Shown: in pieces, positions 1 through 8,418 of the stretch | How positions within the stretch are numbered: position 1 is the first letter of the stretch | How the letters are laid out: the number at the start of each line of letters is the position of its first letter | DNA from: an uncultured Eubacteriales bacterium | Lineage (GTDB): Bacteria; Bacillota; Clostridia; Oscillospirales; Oscillospiraceae | DNA: 63,661 bases | Direction: 5' to 3' | Assembly: GCA_934597725.1 (NCBI GenBank) | Contig: CAKTSK010000011.1 | Location: 1 to 63,661 of the forward strand | Position numbers and translations under genes: made by a program | Notes under the pieces: model-generated | Told to the model about the DNA's origin: nothing | What the model saw: only the letters and a program-made list of their open reading frames with translations | The model's database searches: none

Positions 1-1
1 G

Positions 2-202
2 GCCGGAGCCGCCAAGCTGCAGTGCCAGTTCATGCCCCTCATCCGCTCCCTCTTCTGTGAGAGCAACCCCATTCCCGTCAAGGCTGCCATGGCCGCCATG
101 GGATACTGCGACAACTACCTCCGCCTGCCCCTGGTCCCCATGGAGGAGGACCACTATCAGGTGATGCTCCAGCGGATGCGGGACCTGGGCATCCAGGTGT
201 AA
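2..202 (+). CDS. dapA: 4-hydroxy-tetrahydrodipicolinate synthase, C-terminal fragment
   Basis: Only the last 66 codons are inside the window; the gene enters from the left edge and ends in TAA. The translated tail contains NPIPVKAAMAAMG and ends DLGIQV, which fits the C-terminal helices of DapA, the enzyme condensing pyruvate with aspartate semialdehyde in the lysine/diaminopimelate pathway. The catalytic lysine and Tyr lie upstream and cannot be seen. The stop is 15 nt before dapB, so the two are evidently co-transcribed. The family call rests on this short tail and on the dapB-lysA context. Confidence 0.88.
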   Translation, partial: AGAAKLQCQFMPLIRSLFCESNPIPVKAAMAAMGYCDNYLRLPLVPMEEDHYQVMLQRMRDLGIQV

Positions 203-217
203 GAAAGGAACGAGACC

Positions 218-946
218 ATGAACATCATCGTCAATGGCGCCGGCGGGCGCATGGGCCAGCAGGTCTGCCGCCTGCTGGCGGAACAGGGCCACACCCTGGC
301 TGCCGGGGTGGACCACTCCGGCGGAGAAGGGCTGTACCAGTCCCTGTCCGACTACACCGGTCCGGCCGATGCCGTCATCGACTTCTCCTTCCATGAAGGG
401 GTGGCAGAGCTGGTGGACTACTGCGTGAGCCGGAAGCTGCCCCTGGTGGCGGCCACCACCGGCTACACGCCGGAGGAGTTCCGGCGCCTGGAAGAGGGGG
501 CCAAGGAGATCCCCATTTTCCAGTCCTATAACATGTCCATCGGCGTGGCCCTGCTGGCCAAGCTGGTGGGGCAGGCCGCAGCCATCTTCCAGGGCTGCGA
601 CGTGGAGATCGTGGAGGCCCACCACAACCGCAAGGCCGACGCGCCCAGCGGCACCGCGCTGCTGCTGGCCGACGCCGTGAAGGCCCAGCGGCCCGACGCG
701 GCCTACGTCTTTGGCCGCTCCGGCCAGCACAAGCGCGAGCCCAACGAGATCGGCATTCACGCCCTGCGGATGGGCAATGTGGTGGGGGAGCACGAGGTGA
801 TCTTCGCCACCGACAACCAGACCATCACCCTCAAGCACCAGGCCCACGACCGGGCGCTCTTTGCCGAGGGCGCGCTGGCGGCGGCGCACTTTGTGGCCGA
901 GCAGCCTGCCGGCCTGTATCACATGGACCATCTGCTGGGCCTGTGA
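218..946 (+). CDS. dapB: 4-hydroxy-tetrahydrodipicolinate reductase
   Basis: Cytoplasmic NAD(P)H-dependent reductase, the second step of the diaminopimelate/lysine branch, acting on the DapA product. The 242-residue protein begins with a Rossmann motif GAGGRMG (residues 7-13). It carries the family signature EAHHNRKADAPSGT (about 133-146), with the catalytic His pair and the Lys. This is slightly shorter than the 265-270 residues of E. coli DapB and typical of clostridial forms. ATG is preceded by AGAAAGGAACGAG. It sits between dapA and lysA, with a 32-nt gap to lysA, in what looks like a lysine operon. No riboswitch is visible because the operon start is outside the window. Confidence 0.97.
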   Translation: MNIIVNGAGGRMGQQVCRLLAEQGHTLAAGVDHSGGEGLYQSLSDYTGPADAVIDFSFHEGVAELVDYCVSRKLPLVAATTGYTPEEFRRLEEGAKEIPIFQSYNMSIGVALLAKLVGQAAAIFQGCDVEIVEAHHNRKADAPSGTALLLADAVKAQRPDAAYVFGRSGQHKREPNEIGIHALRMGNVVGEHEVIFATDNQTITLKHQAHDRALFAEGALAAAHFVAEQPAGLYHMDHLLGL

Positions 947-978
947 GGGACGAAACCATAGAAAGACAGGAATGACCT

Positions 979-2274
979 ATGCTATACGATAATCTGGGGA
1001 CAAACGACCGGGGCCATCTCACCGTCGGCGGGGTGGACACCGTCCAGCTGGCCGAGGAGTTCGGCGCGCCCCTGTATGTGCTGGATGAGGACCAGGTCCG
1101 GGCCAACTGCCGGACCTATCGCCAGGCCATGGCGCGGTGGATGCCCGCCGGCTCGATGCCGCTCTTTGCCGGCAAGGCCCTGTGCTTCAAGGGCTTGTAT
1201 CCGGTGCTGGAGGAAGAGGGGATGGGGGCCGACGTGGTCTCTCCCGGGGAGATCTACACGGCCCTGGCCGGTGGCTTTCCGGCGGAAAAGCTCTACTTCC
1301 ACGGCAACAACAAGACCGATGAGGACCTGGCCTATGCCCTGGACAACGGCGTGGGATGCTTCATCGTGGACAACCACCAGGAGCTGGCCCGGCTGAACCA
1401 GGCCGCCGGAGCACGGGGCCGCCGCCAGCGGGTGCTGCTGCGGGTGACGCCGGGCATCGACCCCCATACCCTCCAGGCCATCAACACCGGGCGCATCGAC
1501 TGCCAGTTCGGCGTGCCCATCGAGACCGGTCAGGCCGCCCGCTTTGTGGCCGAGGCCCTCACCATGGAGCACCTGGAGGTGGAGGGCTTCCACAGCCACA
1601 TCGGGTCCCAGATCTTTGAGGCAGAGCCCTTCTGCGACGCGGTGGACATCCTGCTGGACTTTGCCCAGGGCCTGCGTCAGGACCTGGGGTTCGTGGCCCG
1701 GACCTTGAACCTGGGCGGCGGGTTCGGTGTGCGCTACCGGGAGAGCGACCCGGTGGTGGACATCCCCGCCAACATCCAGGCCCTGTCGGAGCATCTGCGC
1801 CAGGGCTGCCGGGAGAAGGCGTATCCTCTGCCCCGCATCCTGCTGGAACCCGGCCGGAGCATCGTGGCCAACGCGGGCCTGACCCTGTATCAGGCGGGGG
1901 GGATCAAGACCATTGAGGGCTACCGCAGCTATGTCACCGTCAACGGCGGCATGACGGACAACCCCCGCTATGCCCTCTATCGCGCCCCCTACACCGTCCT
2001 GCCCGCCAGCCGGATGGAGGAGCCGCGGGACTTTGTCTGCACCCTGGCCGGCCGATGCTGTGAGAGCGGAGACCTGATCCAGGAGGACATTCTGCTGCCC
2101 CGCCCGGAGCGGGGGGATCTGCTGGCAGTGCTCTCCACGGGGGCCTATAACTTCAGCATGGCCTCCAACTATAACCGGCTGTGCCGGCCGGCGCTGGTCA
2201 TGGTCCGAAACGGCCAGGCCCGTTTGGCGGTCCGGCGGCAGACCTTTGCGGATCTGGCAGCCTGCGACCTGTAA
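979..2274 (+). CDS. lysA: diaminopimelate decarboxylase
   Basis: PLP enzyme converting meso-diaminopimelate to L-lysine, the last step of the pathway. The 431-residue protein has an alanine-racemase-like barrel with the PLP lysine in LFAGKAL (K66), HSHIGSQ in the barrel, LEPGRS for phosphate/substrate contacts and the C-terminal CESGD and GAYNFSMASNYN motifs that form the active site across the dimer. Length is normal for the family. It is preceded by AAAGACAGGA and is followed 16 nt later by a strong intrinsic terminator, so it closes the dapA-dapB-lysA transcript. Carboxynorspermidine decarboxylase is the main paralogue risk; the adjacent dapAB settles it. Confidence 0.97.
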   Translation: MLYDNLGTNDRGHLTVGGVDTVQLAEEFGAPLYVLDEDQVRANCRTYRQAMARWMPAGSMPLFAGKALCFKGLYPVLEEEGMGADVVSPGEIYTALAGGFPAEKLYFHGNNKTDEDLAYALDNGVGCFIVDNHQELARLNQAAGARGRRQRVLLRVTPGIDPHTLQAINTGRIDCQFGVPIETGQAARFVAEALTMEHLEVEGFHSHIGSQIFEAEPFCDAVDILLDFAQGLRQDLGFVARTLNLGGGFGVRYRESDPVVDIPANIQALSEHLRQGCREKAYPLPRILLEPGRSIVANAGLTLYQAGGIKTIEGYRSYVTVNGGMTDNPRYALYRAPYTVLPASRMEEPRDFVCTLAGRCCESGDLIQEDILLPRPERGDLLAVLSTGAYNFSMASNYNRLCRPALVMVRNGQARLAVRRQTFADLAACDL

Positions 2275-2289
2275 TAGCAATGGGATAGA

Positions 2290-2328
2290 AACCGCGCCCT
2301 TGGAACTTCTTCCAAGGGCGCGGTTTTT
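2290..2328 (+). terminator. intrinsic terminator of the lysine operon
   Basis: GC-rich stem (ACCGCGCCCTTGGAA pairing with TTCCAAGGGCGCGGT) followed by TTTTT on the plus strand, directly after lysA. In the opposite direction it also follows the end of the minus-strand MATE gene by about 25 nt, so it may serve both. Confidence 0.9.
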
Positions 2329-2351
2329 GCTGTGCTATGGCGGCGGTGCCG

Positions 2352-3692
2352 TCAGGAGGCGGAGAGACTGGCCTGCGCCGCTGTGCTCTTGCGGCGGATC
2401 AGCACCAGACCCAGCGCCAGACTGAGCAGCTCGCCGATGAGGGCGGCCATCCAGATCCAGGAGCTGGCGCCCAGGATATACAGCACCAGCACGGCGGCGG
2501 GCAGCAGCAGGAAGCCGCGGCACAGAGAGAGCAGGGCGGAGGCGCCTGCCTTGCCCAGGGCGGCGAAGTAGCCGGCCAGCACGATGGTGATGCCGGCGGG
2601 CAGGTAGGACAGGGCATACTGCCGCAGGGCGGAGACGGCGTCGGAGAACAGGGCGCTGTCTCTGCTGATGAGCAGGGAGACGATGCCGCCCGGCGTGAGC
2701 TGACAGAACACCTGGACCAGGGCCCCGATGACCAGCACCGTCAGGATCGCCCGGCGCAGATAGAGCCGGATGGCGCTGGGATCGTTCTCGCCCACGGCCA
2801 GACTCACCAGCGGCATCATGCCCTGGGCGATGCCCTGCATGACCATGGACACCAGGAGGCTGATGTAGGCGATGACGGCGAAGATCGGCAGGCTGCTCTC
2901 TCCCAGCAGGCCGGTGATGACGTGGTTGTAGAGCATGGTGAGGAAGCCCAGCATCAGCTCAATGGAACAGTCGGCGATGCCCAGGGGCAGGATCTGCCGG
3001 AAGTCTCTGGGGTGGAAGGAGAAGCGCCGGAAGTGCAGGTTGGACCGGCCGGTCAGAAAGTAGGACAGGAAGAAGATCATGCTGCCCAGCTGGGCCAGAC
3101 CGGTGGCCAGGGCGGCGCCCATGACCCCCCAGTCCCAGACCATGATGAACAGATAGTCCAGGCCGATGTTGATCAGGAAGCTGACGCCCACGCCCAGCAT
3201 GGCCAGATGGGGCGCGCCGTCCACCTTGACCATCACTTCCAGACAGTAGGAGAGGATGAAGCAAAGGGAGAACAGGCAGACGATGTGCAGGTATTGGCTG
3301 GTGTAGCCGATGGTCTGCGGGCCGGCCCCCAGGAAGTAGGCCAGCGGCTCGGCAAACAGAGAGACGCCCAGGGTGATGACGGCGGAGATGACCAGGATCG
3401 CGGCCACCGTCTGGGTGAAGATCTTCTCGGCTTTTTCGTGGTCCCCCTGGCCAAGGGCAAAGGCACACAGGGTGGAGGTGCCCATGGACAGCAGGATGGC
3501 GATGCCGGACAGAACATTGATAAACGGCAGGGCGATGTTGACGCTGGCCAGGGCCAGTTCTCCGACACCCTTGGAGACGAAGATGCCGTCAACGATGGTG
3601 TACGACGAGAAGAGGACCATGGCGCCCACCGAGGGCAGCACATAGTGCAGGAAGGTTTTCCAGGAACGACTGGGGACGGATAGGGTTGACAC
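2352..3692 (-). CDS. MATE family efflux transporter
   Basis: Multidrug and toxin extrusion exporter with about 12 hydrophobic segments (446-449 residues), starting with the usual MATE opening (VLPSVGAMVLFSSYTIVDGI, roughly residues 20-40) where the DGIFVSKGVG turn follows helix 1. It should use an H+ or Na+ gradient to export cationic compounds across the plasma membrane. I favour the GTG at 3692: AGGTGA lies 5 nt upstream of it, whereas the GTG at 3701 has no Shine-Dalgarno sequence. The gene is divergent from a MerR/GyrI-like regulator, and its promoter has the 19-bp spacer typical of MerR targets, so induction by an exported drug or ligand is inferred. The substrate cannot be told from sequence. 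Confidence 0.93.
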   Translation of the reverse strand: MSTLSVPSRSWKTFLHYVLPSVGAMVLFSSYTIVDGIFVSKGVGELALASVNIALPFINVLSGIAILLSMGTSTLCAFALGQGDHEKAEKIFTQTVAAILVISAVITLGVSLFAEPLAYFLGAGPQTIGYTSQYLHIVCLFSLCFILSYCLEVMVKVDGAPHLAMLGVGVSFLINIGLDYLFIMVWDWGVMGAALATGLAQLGSMIFFLSYFLTGRSNLHFRRFSFHPRDFRQILPLGIADCSIELMLGFLTMLYNHVITGLLGESSLPIFAVIAYISLLVSMVMQGIAQGMMPLVSLAVGENDPSAIRLYLRRAILTVLVIGALVQVFCQLTPGGIVSLLISRDSALFSDAVSALRQYALSYLPAGITIVLAGYFAALGKAGASALLSLCRGFLLLPAAVLVLYILGASSWIWMAALIGELLSLALGLVLIRRKSTAAQASLSAS

Positions 3693-3721
3693 GGGTTTCA
3701 CCTCAGATCAAAGATTGGTCC

Positions 3722-3782
3722 TTGCGGACGATGGGTTCGCTTGTTATACTAAGCATAAACGATGGAGTGACCCCAGAGTCAA
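3722..3782. promoter_or_regulatory. divergent promoters with MerR-type operator
   Basis: On the minus strand, TTGACT (complement of 3777-3782) and TATGCT (complement of 3752-3757) are separated by 19 bp. The spacer holds an imperfect dyad, TGGGGTCACTCCA read towards the MATE gene. On the plus strand, TTGCGG (3722-3727), 17 bp and TATACT (3745-3750) form an ordinary housekeeping promoter for the regulator. The long spacer plus dyad is the hallmark of promoters untwisted by MerR-family activators, which here would be the divergently encoded protein. Confidence 0.78.
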
Positions 3783-3817
3783 GGGGGTTCGGAAAAAATT
3801 TTGGAAGAAGGCGTTTT

Positions 3818-4642
3818 GTGGAAAAGCATGTGTTCAAAACGGCGGCGTTTGCCGCTCTGTGCGGGGTGAAGAAGGACACCCTGCTCCACTATGACCACAT
3901 CGGGCTGCTCAAGCCCCAGTGGGTGGGGGAGAACGGCTACCGCTACTATTCTGCTCGCCAGCTGCCGGTGTTCGACCTGATCGCCACCCTCCGGCGGCTG
4001 GACACGCCGCTGGGAGAGATCCGGGAATATCTGGACCGCCGCAGCCCCCAGGCGCTGCTGGAATTGCTGGAGGAGAAGGAGGAGGCCCTGAACCGGGAAC
4101 GGCGGCGGCTGGACCGGATGGGTGCGCTGCTGCAGGACGCCCGGAGCAAAGCCCAGCTGGCCAGCCAGGTGCAGCCGGGACAGATCCACCTGGAGACCTG
4201 TCCCGAGCTGTGGTGCGCGGTGATCGAGGCCCCGGATTTTTCCGGCCAGGGCTTCCAGGAGGCTGTGTACCTGCTCCACGTCCGGCAGCTGCTTGCCTGG
4301 GCCAGGGAACAGGGCAGCGCCTCCCAGGCCCCCGGGGATATTTTCTGCCGGGAAAGTCTGGAGCAGGATAAGTTTTTGGAGGATTATTATTATTGTATCG
4401 TCCCCCCGGGGACCACGGGGTGGGAGATCCGCATCCGCCCGGCGGGGACCTATGCGGTGCTCTATCATCGGGGCCCCTATTCCTCGGAGTATTCGGCCTG
4501 CCGCCGTCTGCGGGATTGGGTCCTGGAGCAAGGCTATGAAATCGACGGCGATTTATACGAGGAAGATCTGGCAAACGACTTTATGACGGAGGACCCCCAG
4601 TCCTATCTGTTCAAGCTGAGCTTGAAGATCCGCACCCCGTGA
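3818..4642 (+). CDS. MerR family regulator with GyrI-like effector domain
   Basis: Transcription factor of 274 residues. The N-terminal MerR winged helix is clear: FAALCGVKKDTLLHYDHIGLL, then the NGYRYYSARQL wing. It is followed by a dimerisation coiled coil (about residues 70-115) and a C-terminal GyrI-like ligand pocket of BmrR/AraC-effector type (about 120-270). GTG at 3818 is chosen because AAGAAGG lies 6 nt upstream and translation from it begins just before the HTH; an open frame from 3686 would start within the MATE promoter region. This architecture usually senses lipophilic drugs. It is divergent from the MATE exporter, whose promoter has a 19-bp spacer, so it is the likely activator. 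Confidence 0.9.
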   Translation: MEKHVFKTAAFAALCGVKKDTLLHYDHIGLLKPQWVGENGYRYYSARQLPVFDLIATLRRLDTPLGEIREYLDRRSPQALLELLEEKEEALNRERRRLDRMGALLQDARSKAQLASQVQPGQIHLETCPELWCAVIEAPDFSGQGFQEAVYLLHVRQLLAWAREQGSASQAPGDIFCRESLEQDKFLEDYYYCIVPPGTTGWEIRIRPAGTYAVLYHRGPYSSEYSACRRLRDWVLEQGYEIDGDLYEEDLANDFMTEDPQSYLFKLSLKIRTP

Positions 4643-4644
4643 CC

Positions 4645-4696
4645 AAACCAACAACAGAGGTCCTCTGCTGGCAGGAAGAGGACCTCTGTTGGTTTG
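4645..4696. terminator. bidirectional terminator between convergent genes
   Basis: Inverted repeat between the MerR regulator and the convergent EamA gene: GAGGTCCTC / GAGGACCTC extended by ACCAAC / GTTGGT with a 3-nt bulge. T-rich sequence flanks it modestly on both sides. Confidence 0.75.
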
Positions 4697-4701
4697 GGGG
4701 T

Positions 4702-5661
4702 TCAAGGGTCGCGGTCGGCGGCGGAGCTTGTCAGCGCGGGAGAGCTTTCGTCCTCAGACAGCAGGGTCTCTGCAGCCACGCACAACAGGATGAGTACGGC
4801 GCCCAGCGTGCCGGGGATGGACAGGACCTCTCCCAGCAGCAGGCGGGAAAACACGGCGGTCATCACCGGACAGAAGCACTGGAGCAGGGCCACCGTGCGG
4901 GAGGACAGGAAGCCCAGGGCGGCGTTTTGCAGCAGGTATCCTGCCACGGTACACAGCAGGGCCAGGTAGACGATGCTCATCCAAACGGAGGGAGTGGCCT
5001 GGTGCAGAAGAAGCCCGCCGTCAAAGACCAGCGCGCACAGCAAGGCCATGAGCAGGGAGGCGGCAGTCTGAAGGGCGGTCAGAGTGATGGGGTCCACCCG
5101 GTCCAGGGCGCGCTCCCCGAAGATCAGAGACCCGGCCAGCAGCAGGGCGGACAGAAGGGAGAACACCTCGCCCCAGCCGAAGCCGGACAAGCCGCCCAGA
5201 CCGCACAAGAGATACAGGCCCACGACCACCAGCAGCTGGATGGGCAGATGCTTCCGGCCAAAGGGCTTGCGATACAGGGCCAGGGCCAGCAGGGGAGTCA
5301 TCACGGTGGACAGGGAGCGGAGAAAGGCTACAGAGGTGGCGGCAGTCAGTTCCAGGGCGATGTTGTTGGCCACATAGGCGCCGCCCATGCACAGGCTGGG
5401 GGCCAGCCAGTCTTTGAGGGAAGAAGTCCGGACACCCCGCCAGATCCGCCGGCCGAAGAGCAGCAGGAGAAAGACCAGCGCAATAGCATAGCGGGCAGAA
5501 AGGAGGGAGTAGACGGGCAAGACCTCATAGGCGGCCTTGGAAATGGGGTCCCCAAAGCCGTAGAGGGCGCTTTGCAGAAAGATAAAAAAGAAGGGGAGCC
5601 AGCGCAGAGAAGGACCCTTGCGCAGGGGAAGTTTGGCGGCGGGCGTTGGTTGATCTGGCAT
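4702..5661 (-). CDS. EamA/DMT family transporter
   Basis: Membrane protein of 319 residues with ten predicted helices in two EamA repeats (FIFLQSALYGFGDPISKAAY at the start of repeat 1; ALLLAGSLIFGERALDRVDP in repeat 2). The DMT superfamily exports or imports small metabolites such as amino acids; the substrate is unknown here. ATG at 5661 is chosen because AAGGAGG lies 9 nt upstream and because the promoter at 5724-5752 would place the transcription start downstream of the longer open-frame start at 5742. It is a single-gene unit closed by the shared hairpin at its 3' end. Confidence 0.9.
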   Translation of the reverse strand: MPDQPTPAAKLPLRKGPSLRWLPFFFIFLQSALYGFGDPISKAAYEVLPVYSLLSARYAIALVFLLLLFGRRIWRGVRTSSLKDWLAPSLCMGGAYVANNIALELTAATSVAFLRSLSTVMTPLLALALYRKPFGRKHLPIQLLVVVGLYLLCGLGGLSGFGWGEVFSLLSALLLAGSLIFGERALDRVDPITLTALQTAASLLMALLCALVFDGGLLLHQATPSVWMSIVYLALLCTVAGYLLQNAALGFLSSRTVALLQCFCPVMTAVFSRLLLGEVLSIPGTLGAVLILLCVAAETLLSEDESSPALTSSAADRDP

Positions 5662-5723
5662 CGTGAGGGCCTCCTTGAGCGGCGGTTTCTTTCCCAGGCC
5701 GGCGACCGGCGGGGGATGCTGCC

Positions 5724-5752
5724 AGTATACAACATCTGTCAAAGACTGGCAA
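5724..5752 (-). promoter_or_regulatory. sigma-A promoter for the EamA transporter
   Basis: Minus-strand TTGCCA (complement of 5747-5752), 17-bp spacer, TATACT (complement of 5724-5729). This fixes the gene start downstream, at 5661. Confidence 0.75.
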
Positions 5753-5813
5753 GGGAGGGAAATGGATACAAAATATTCACAGGCTTTTTAAGTTCCCCTC
5801 AAGAAACCCTACT

Positions 5814-5942
5814 ATGCTGAACAAGCAGGAGATCCCCCAGGAAAAGCGCATCCGAGCGGAACTGCGTCGATGTGCCGACGAAATTGCCTCCGTGGACCTG
5901 TCCATGGAGACCATCCGGGATCTGCTGGCGGACCAGATTTAA
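5814..5942 (+). CDS. small ORF of uncertain status (42 aa)
   Basis: A 42-codon frame, MLNKQEIPQEKRI... to LLADQI, lies in the gap between the divergent-facing promoter of the EamA gene and the 3' end of the membrane XRE regulator, overlapping the latter by 4 nt. The peptide is amphipathic and helical in character, but there is no good Shine-Dalgarno sequence in front of the ATG and no recognisable family. It could be a genuine small protein, the remnant of a larger gene, or chance. Confidence 0.3.
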   Translation: MLNKQEIPQEKRIRAELRRCADEIASVDLSMETIRDLLADQI

Positions 5943-7183
5943 GGTTCCGGCGGCTCGGCGGGGCGGGTGTTCTGCCGCTGCCGGCGAAAGCCCACAGCCA
6001 CGCAGAGAACGGCCAACAGGAGCAGCCCCAGCAGGATGAGCAGGATCACATTGGCGGCCAGGGTGTTGGGGCTGGTCCAGTCTGTAAAATCCACCGGCAG
6101 GAGCAGCCGGTAGGGATGAGACAGAACGCCGCCTCTGACCAGATAGAGCTGATCCATTCCAAAGGGGAACAGCCACAGCCACAGGGCGGTCCACCCCAAA
6201 GCTGCCCCGGCGCGGAACCAGCGGTTCCAGGGCAGGTAGCGCAGCAGCCCCAGCAGGCCCCAGGGCAGGGTCAGGCACAGGGCCGCTGTGGGGAGCATGG
6301 GCAGCAGAAAGCCGCCGGCCCGCCCCTCCCAGGCCAGCCCGGCCAGCAGCAGAAGGGTCTCAAAGGACAGATAGACCAGCGCCTTGTGACGGTCCCAGCT
6401 CCAGGGCAGGGGGAGCTGGGGCAGCAAGGGCGGCAGGAGGAGGATGCCTAAGCCAAAGACGGTCCACAGCGCGGCGCTGAGGAACCAGGTCCCGCCGGTA
6501 TACAGACAGGCCGCCCCGTATAAGGCCAGCAGCAGCGCCAGTTCGATCCCCACATACAGGGCGGATTTCCGGCGGGACAGGACCGCCGGAAGGGGCAGGG
6601 TACGCAGGACAAAGGGCAGAAAAACCAGACCCAGCCCAAAGACCACGCTCACCGCCGCCACCGGGAACCAGGTCCCGCCGCAATACAGGCAGCAGACCCC
6701 CAGCAGCAGGACCAGCGCGGCGGTGAAGCCGCCCAGTGCGGCTGCGCCCCGCCGTTCCCGGGGGACAAAGGTGGGCAGCAGGGTGAGGGCGGCCACCATC
6801 AGCTGGGCGGCGAGAACGATCCAGAACCAGGTCAAAGCGTGCTGGCTGATCAGGTTGCCCAGCAGACAGCCCAAGGTGATGGCGGCAAAGAGCAGATACT
6901 GGATCAGCCGGTAATTTCTGCTCAGGCGGAGGTAGGCTTTGGCCAGGGATTCTGCCCGGCGGCCTTCGATGTCCTCGCTGGAGGAGAGCAGTTCCTTTTC
7001 ACTGCATTGGAGGACTTGGCAGATGCTTTGCAGCAGGGTGATGTCGGGGTAGGCCAGGCCGCGCTCCCATTTGCTGACGGCGGAGTCCGTGACGAACAGG
7101 CGCTGGGCAAATTCCTTTTGGGTCAGGCCCAGCTCCTTGCGCCGCTGGCAGATGAAGCTGCCGAATGTTTTTTTGTTTTCCAT
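5939..7183 (-). CDS. XRE-family regulator with C-terminal membrane domain
   Basis: The 414-residue protein has an N-terminal Cro/C1 helix-turn-helix (about residues 5-60; LGLTQKEFAQRLFVTDSAVSKWE, abbreviated), followed by a basic linker and then about ten hydrophobic helices. ATG at 7183 follows AAAGGAG with 8-nt spacing; the frame extending to 7309 has no initiation signals. A minus-strand promoter TTGACT (complement of 7252-7257), 17 bp, CATACC (complement of 7229-7234) fits this start. HTH-membrane fusions of this type are common in clostridia and are thought to sense membrane or envelope signals, but the ligand and targets are unknown. The hydrophobic half shows internal repetition (GGTWF and LLLPPLL-like segments), suggesting duplicated helix pairs. 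Confidence 0.85.
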   Translation of the reverse strand: MENKKTFGSFICQRRKELGLTQKEFAQRLFVTDSAVSKWERGLAYPDITLLQSICQVLQCSEKELLSSSEDIEGRRAESLAKAYLRLSRNYRLIQYLLFAAITLGCLLGNLISQHALTWFWIVLAAQLMVAALTLLPTFVPRERRGAAALGGFTAALVLLLGVCCLYCGGTWFPVAAVSVVFGLGLVFLPFVLRTLPLPAVLSRRKSALYVGIELALLLALYGAACLYTGGTWFLSAALWTVFGLGILLLPPLLPQLPLPWSWDRHKALVYLSFETLLLLAGLAWEGRAGGFLLPMLPTAALCLTLPWGLLGLLRYLPWNRWFRAGAALGWTALWLWLFPFGMDQLYLVRGGVLSHPYRLLLPVDFTDWTSPNTLAANVILLILLGLLLLAVLCVAVGFRRQRQNTRPAEPPEP

Positions 7184-7512
7184 GATCACACACTCCTTTG
7201 CTTGGATGTGCCTTGCAAGACTATGGTCGGTATGGGAACAGAAGGGGAAAAAGTCAAGACAAGGGGCGCATTTTTCGTCTCGACCGTTGGGAAAGTCCTT
7301 GGGGCACAAAGGGTTTCCTGAGGGACTCGATGCTGCCAGCCCATAGAGTCAGCGAGAGCAGGACCGCATGAAAAGGTCCTGCTCTCGCGTTGTTTTTGGG
7401 CCTGCCGGGTCCCGGCTGGGAGTCCTTGGATTCTTAAGAAAAACTTTCTTTTTTCTTCACAGGAAGCCAAGAAATGACTGCTATGATGAGGGGCGTCAAA
7501 AGCGGCGCTATT
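7184..7512. other. intergenic region between two minus-strand genes
   Basis: No gene is supported in these 329 bp. They hold the promoter of the membrane XRE regulator (near 7229-7257), a plus-strand terminator-like hairpin at 7352-7397 with no plus-strand gene before it, and an AT-rich run at 7432-7465 just downstream of murI. Confidence 0.7.
7352..7397 (+). terminator. orphan terminator-like hairpin
   Basis: Thirteen-base-pair stem (CGAGAGCAGGACC / GGTCCTGCTCTCG, 9-nt loop) followed on the plus strand by GTTGTTTTT. The T-run points to plus-strand termination, yet the neighbouring genes are both on the minus strand. In the murI direction no T-run follows. Confidence 0.6.
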
Positions 7513-8286
7513 TCAGTAGTCCATGAGGAACAGGGTCTGGCTCATGGCCAGCTTATCCGGGCGGCTGTTCTGAAAGATCACCGTTCCCCGTTCGGTGCGG
7601 CTGGTGCGCAGCCCGGCCCGGTCCAGCTGCCGCCGCAGCTGGCGCGCCGTCCCTTCGCTGCCGTCGATGATGGACACCGGCCGGCCGAAGTTGCGGGCAA
7701 TGGCCCGGCGCACGAAGGGATAGTGGGTGCAGCCGAGAACGATGGCCCCCACGCTGCAATAGCGAAAGGGGAGGAAGAGATCCTGCAGATACCGGTCCAG
7801 CTCCGGGCCGGAAAAGACCCCTCGCTCGACCATTTCCGCCAGCCCTTTGCAGGGCAGGGAGATCACGTCGGTCTCGTGGGAAAAGGCGGCGGCCAGCGTC
7901 TGATACTTGTCCTCCCGGATGGTCAGGGGGGTGGCCATGACGATCACCGAGGCGTTGTCCACCGCCTGCGTCGCCGGCTTGACAGCCGGCTCGATGCCGA
8001 TGATGGGCAGGTCGGGATGGGCCTGCCGCAGCAGGCCGATGGCGGCGCTGGTGGCGGTGTTGCAGGCCACCACCACGGCTTTGACGTGCTGGGCCAGCAG
8101 CCGGTCCACGGCGGCCACCGTCAGCTGGCGGACCTGTTCCAAAGATTTTTCCCCGTAGGGGGCGTGGGCGGAGTCCCCGAAAAAGAGAAACTTTTCCTGG
8201 GGCAGCAGGGCCACGCAGGCCCGCAGGACGCTGATGCCCCCCAGGCCGGAGTCGAAGACGCCGATCGGCTGCTCTCGTTGTTCCAT
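7513..8286 (-). CDS. murI: glutamate racemase
   Basis: Cofactor-independent racemase producing D-glutamate for peptidoglycan. The 257-residue protein has the full family signature: IGVFDSGLGG at the N-terminus, FFGDSAHAPYG, VACNTATSAA with the first catalytic cysteine and LGCTHYPF with the second. ATG follows CAGAGGAGAGGAAAC. An extended -10 (TGGTATAAT, complement of 8367-8372) lies about 80 nt upstream. It appears to be monocistronic. Confidence 0.97.
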   Translation of the reverse strand: MEQREQPIGVFDSGLGGISVLRACVALLPQEKFLFFGDSAHAPYGEKSLEQVRQLTVAAVDRLLAQHVKAVVVACNTATSAAIGLLRQAHPDLPIIGIEPAVKPATQAVDNASVIVMATPLTIREDKYQTLAAAFSHETDVISLPCKGLAEMVERGVFSGPELDRYLQDLFLPFRYCSVGAIVLGCTHYPFVRRAIARNFGRPVSIIDGSEGTARQLRRQLDRAGLRTSRTERGTVIFQNSRPDKLAMSQTLFLMDY

Positions 8287-8366
8287 GTTTCCTCTCCTCT
8301 GTGGGCCGTCCGGCCCGCGCCGGGCCGTCCCCCTGAAAAGAGGCGGCGGCCGGATGATTTGCCTCC

Positions 8367-8372
8367 ATTATA
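8367..8372 (-). promoter_or_regulatory. extended -10 promoter of murI
   Basis: Minus-strand TGG-TATAAT, with no good -35 hexamer at 17 bp; the TGn extension would compensate. Confidence 0.6.
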
Positions 8373-8418
8373 CCATTCTTTTCTCCCCGGCGCTACAGGA
8401 TTTTTCCCCCGAGGGGGG

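Noticed and set aside
2337..3683. Plus-strand 448-codon frame opposite the MATE gene
   Set aside because: Gln/Asp/Gly-rich antisense shadow with no start signal; the minus-strand frame encodes a clear 12-helix MATE protein.
3686..3817. Longer N-terminus for the first MerR regulator
   Set aside because: It would start inside the divergent promoter region and add residues before the conserved HTH; GTG 3818 has a good RBS.
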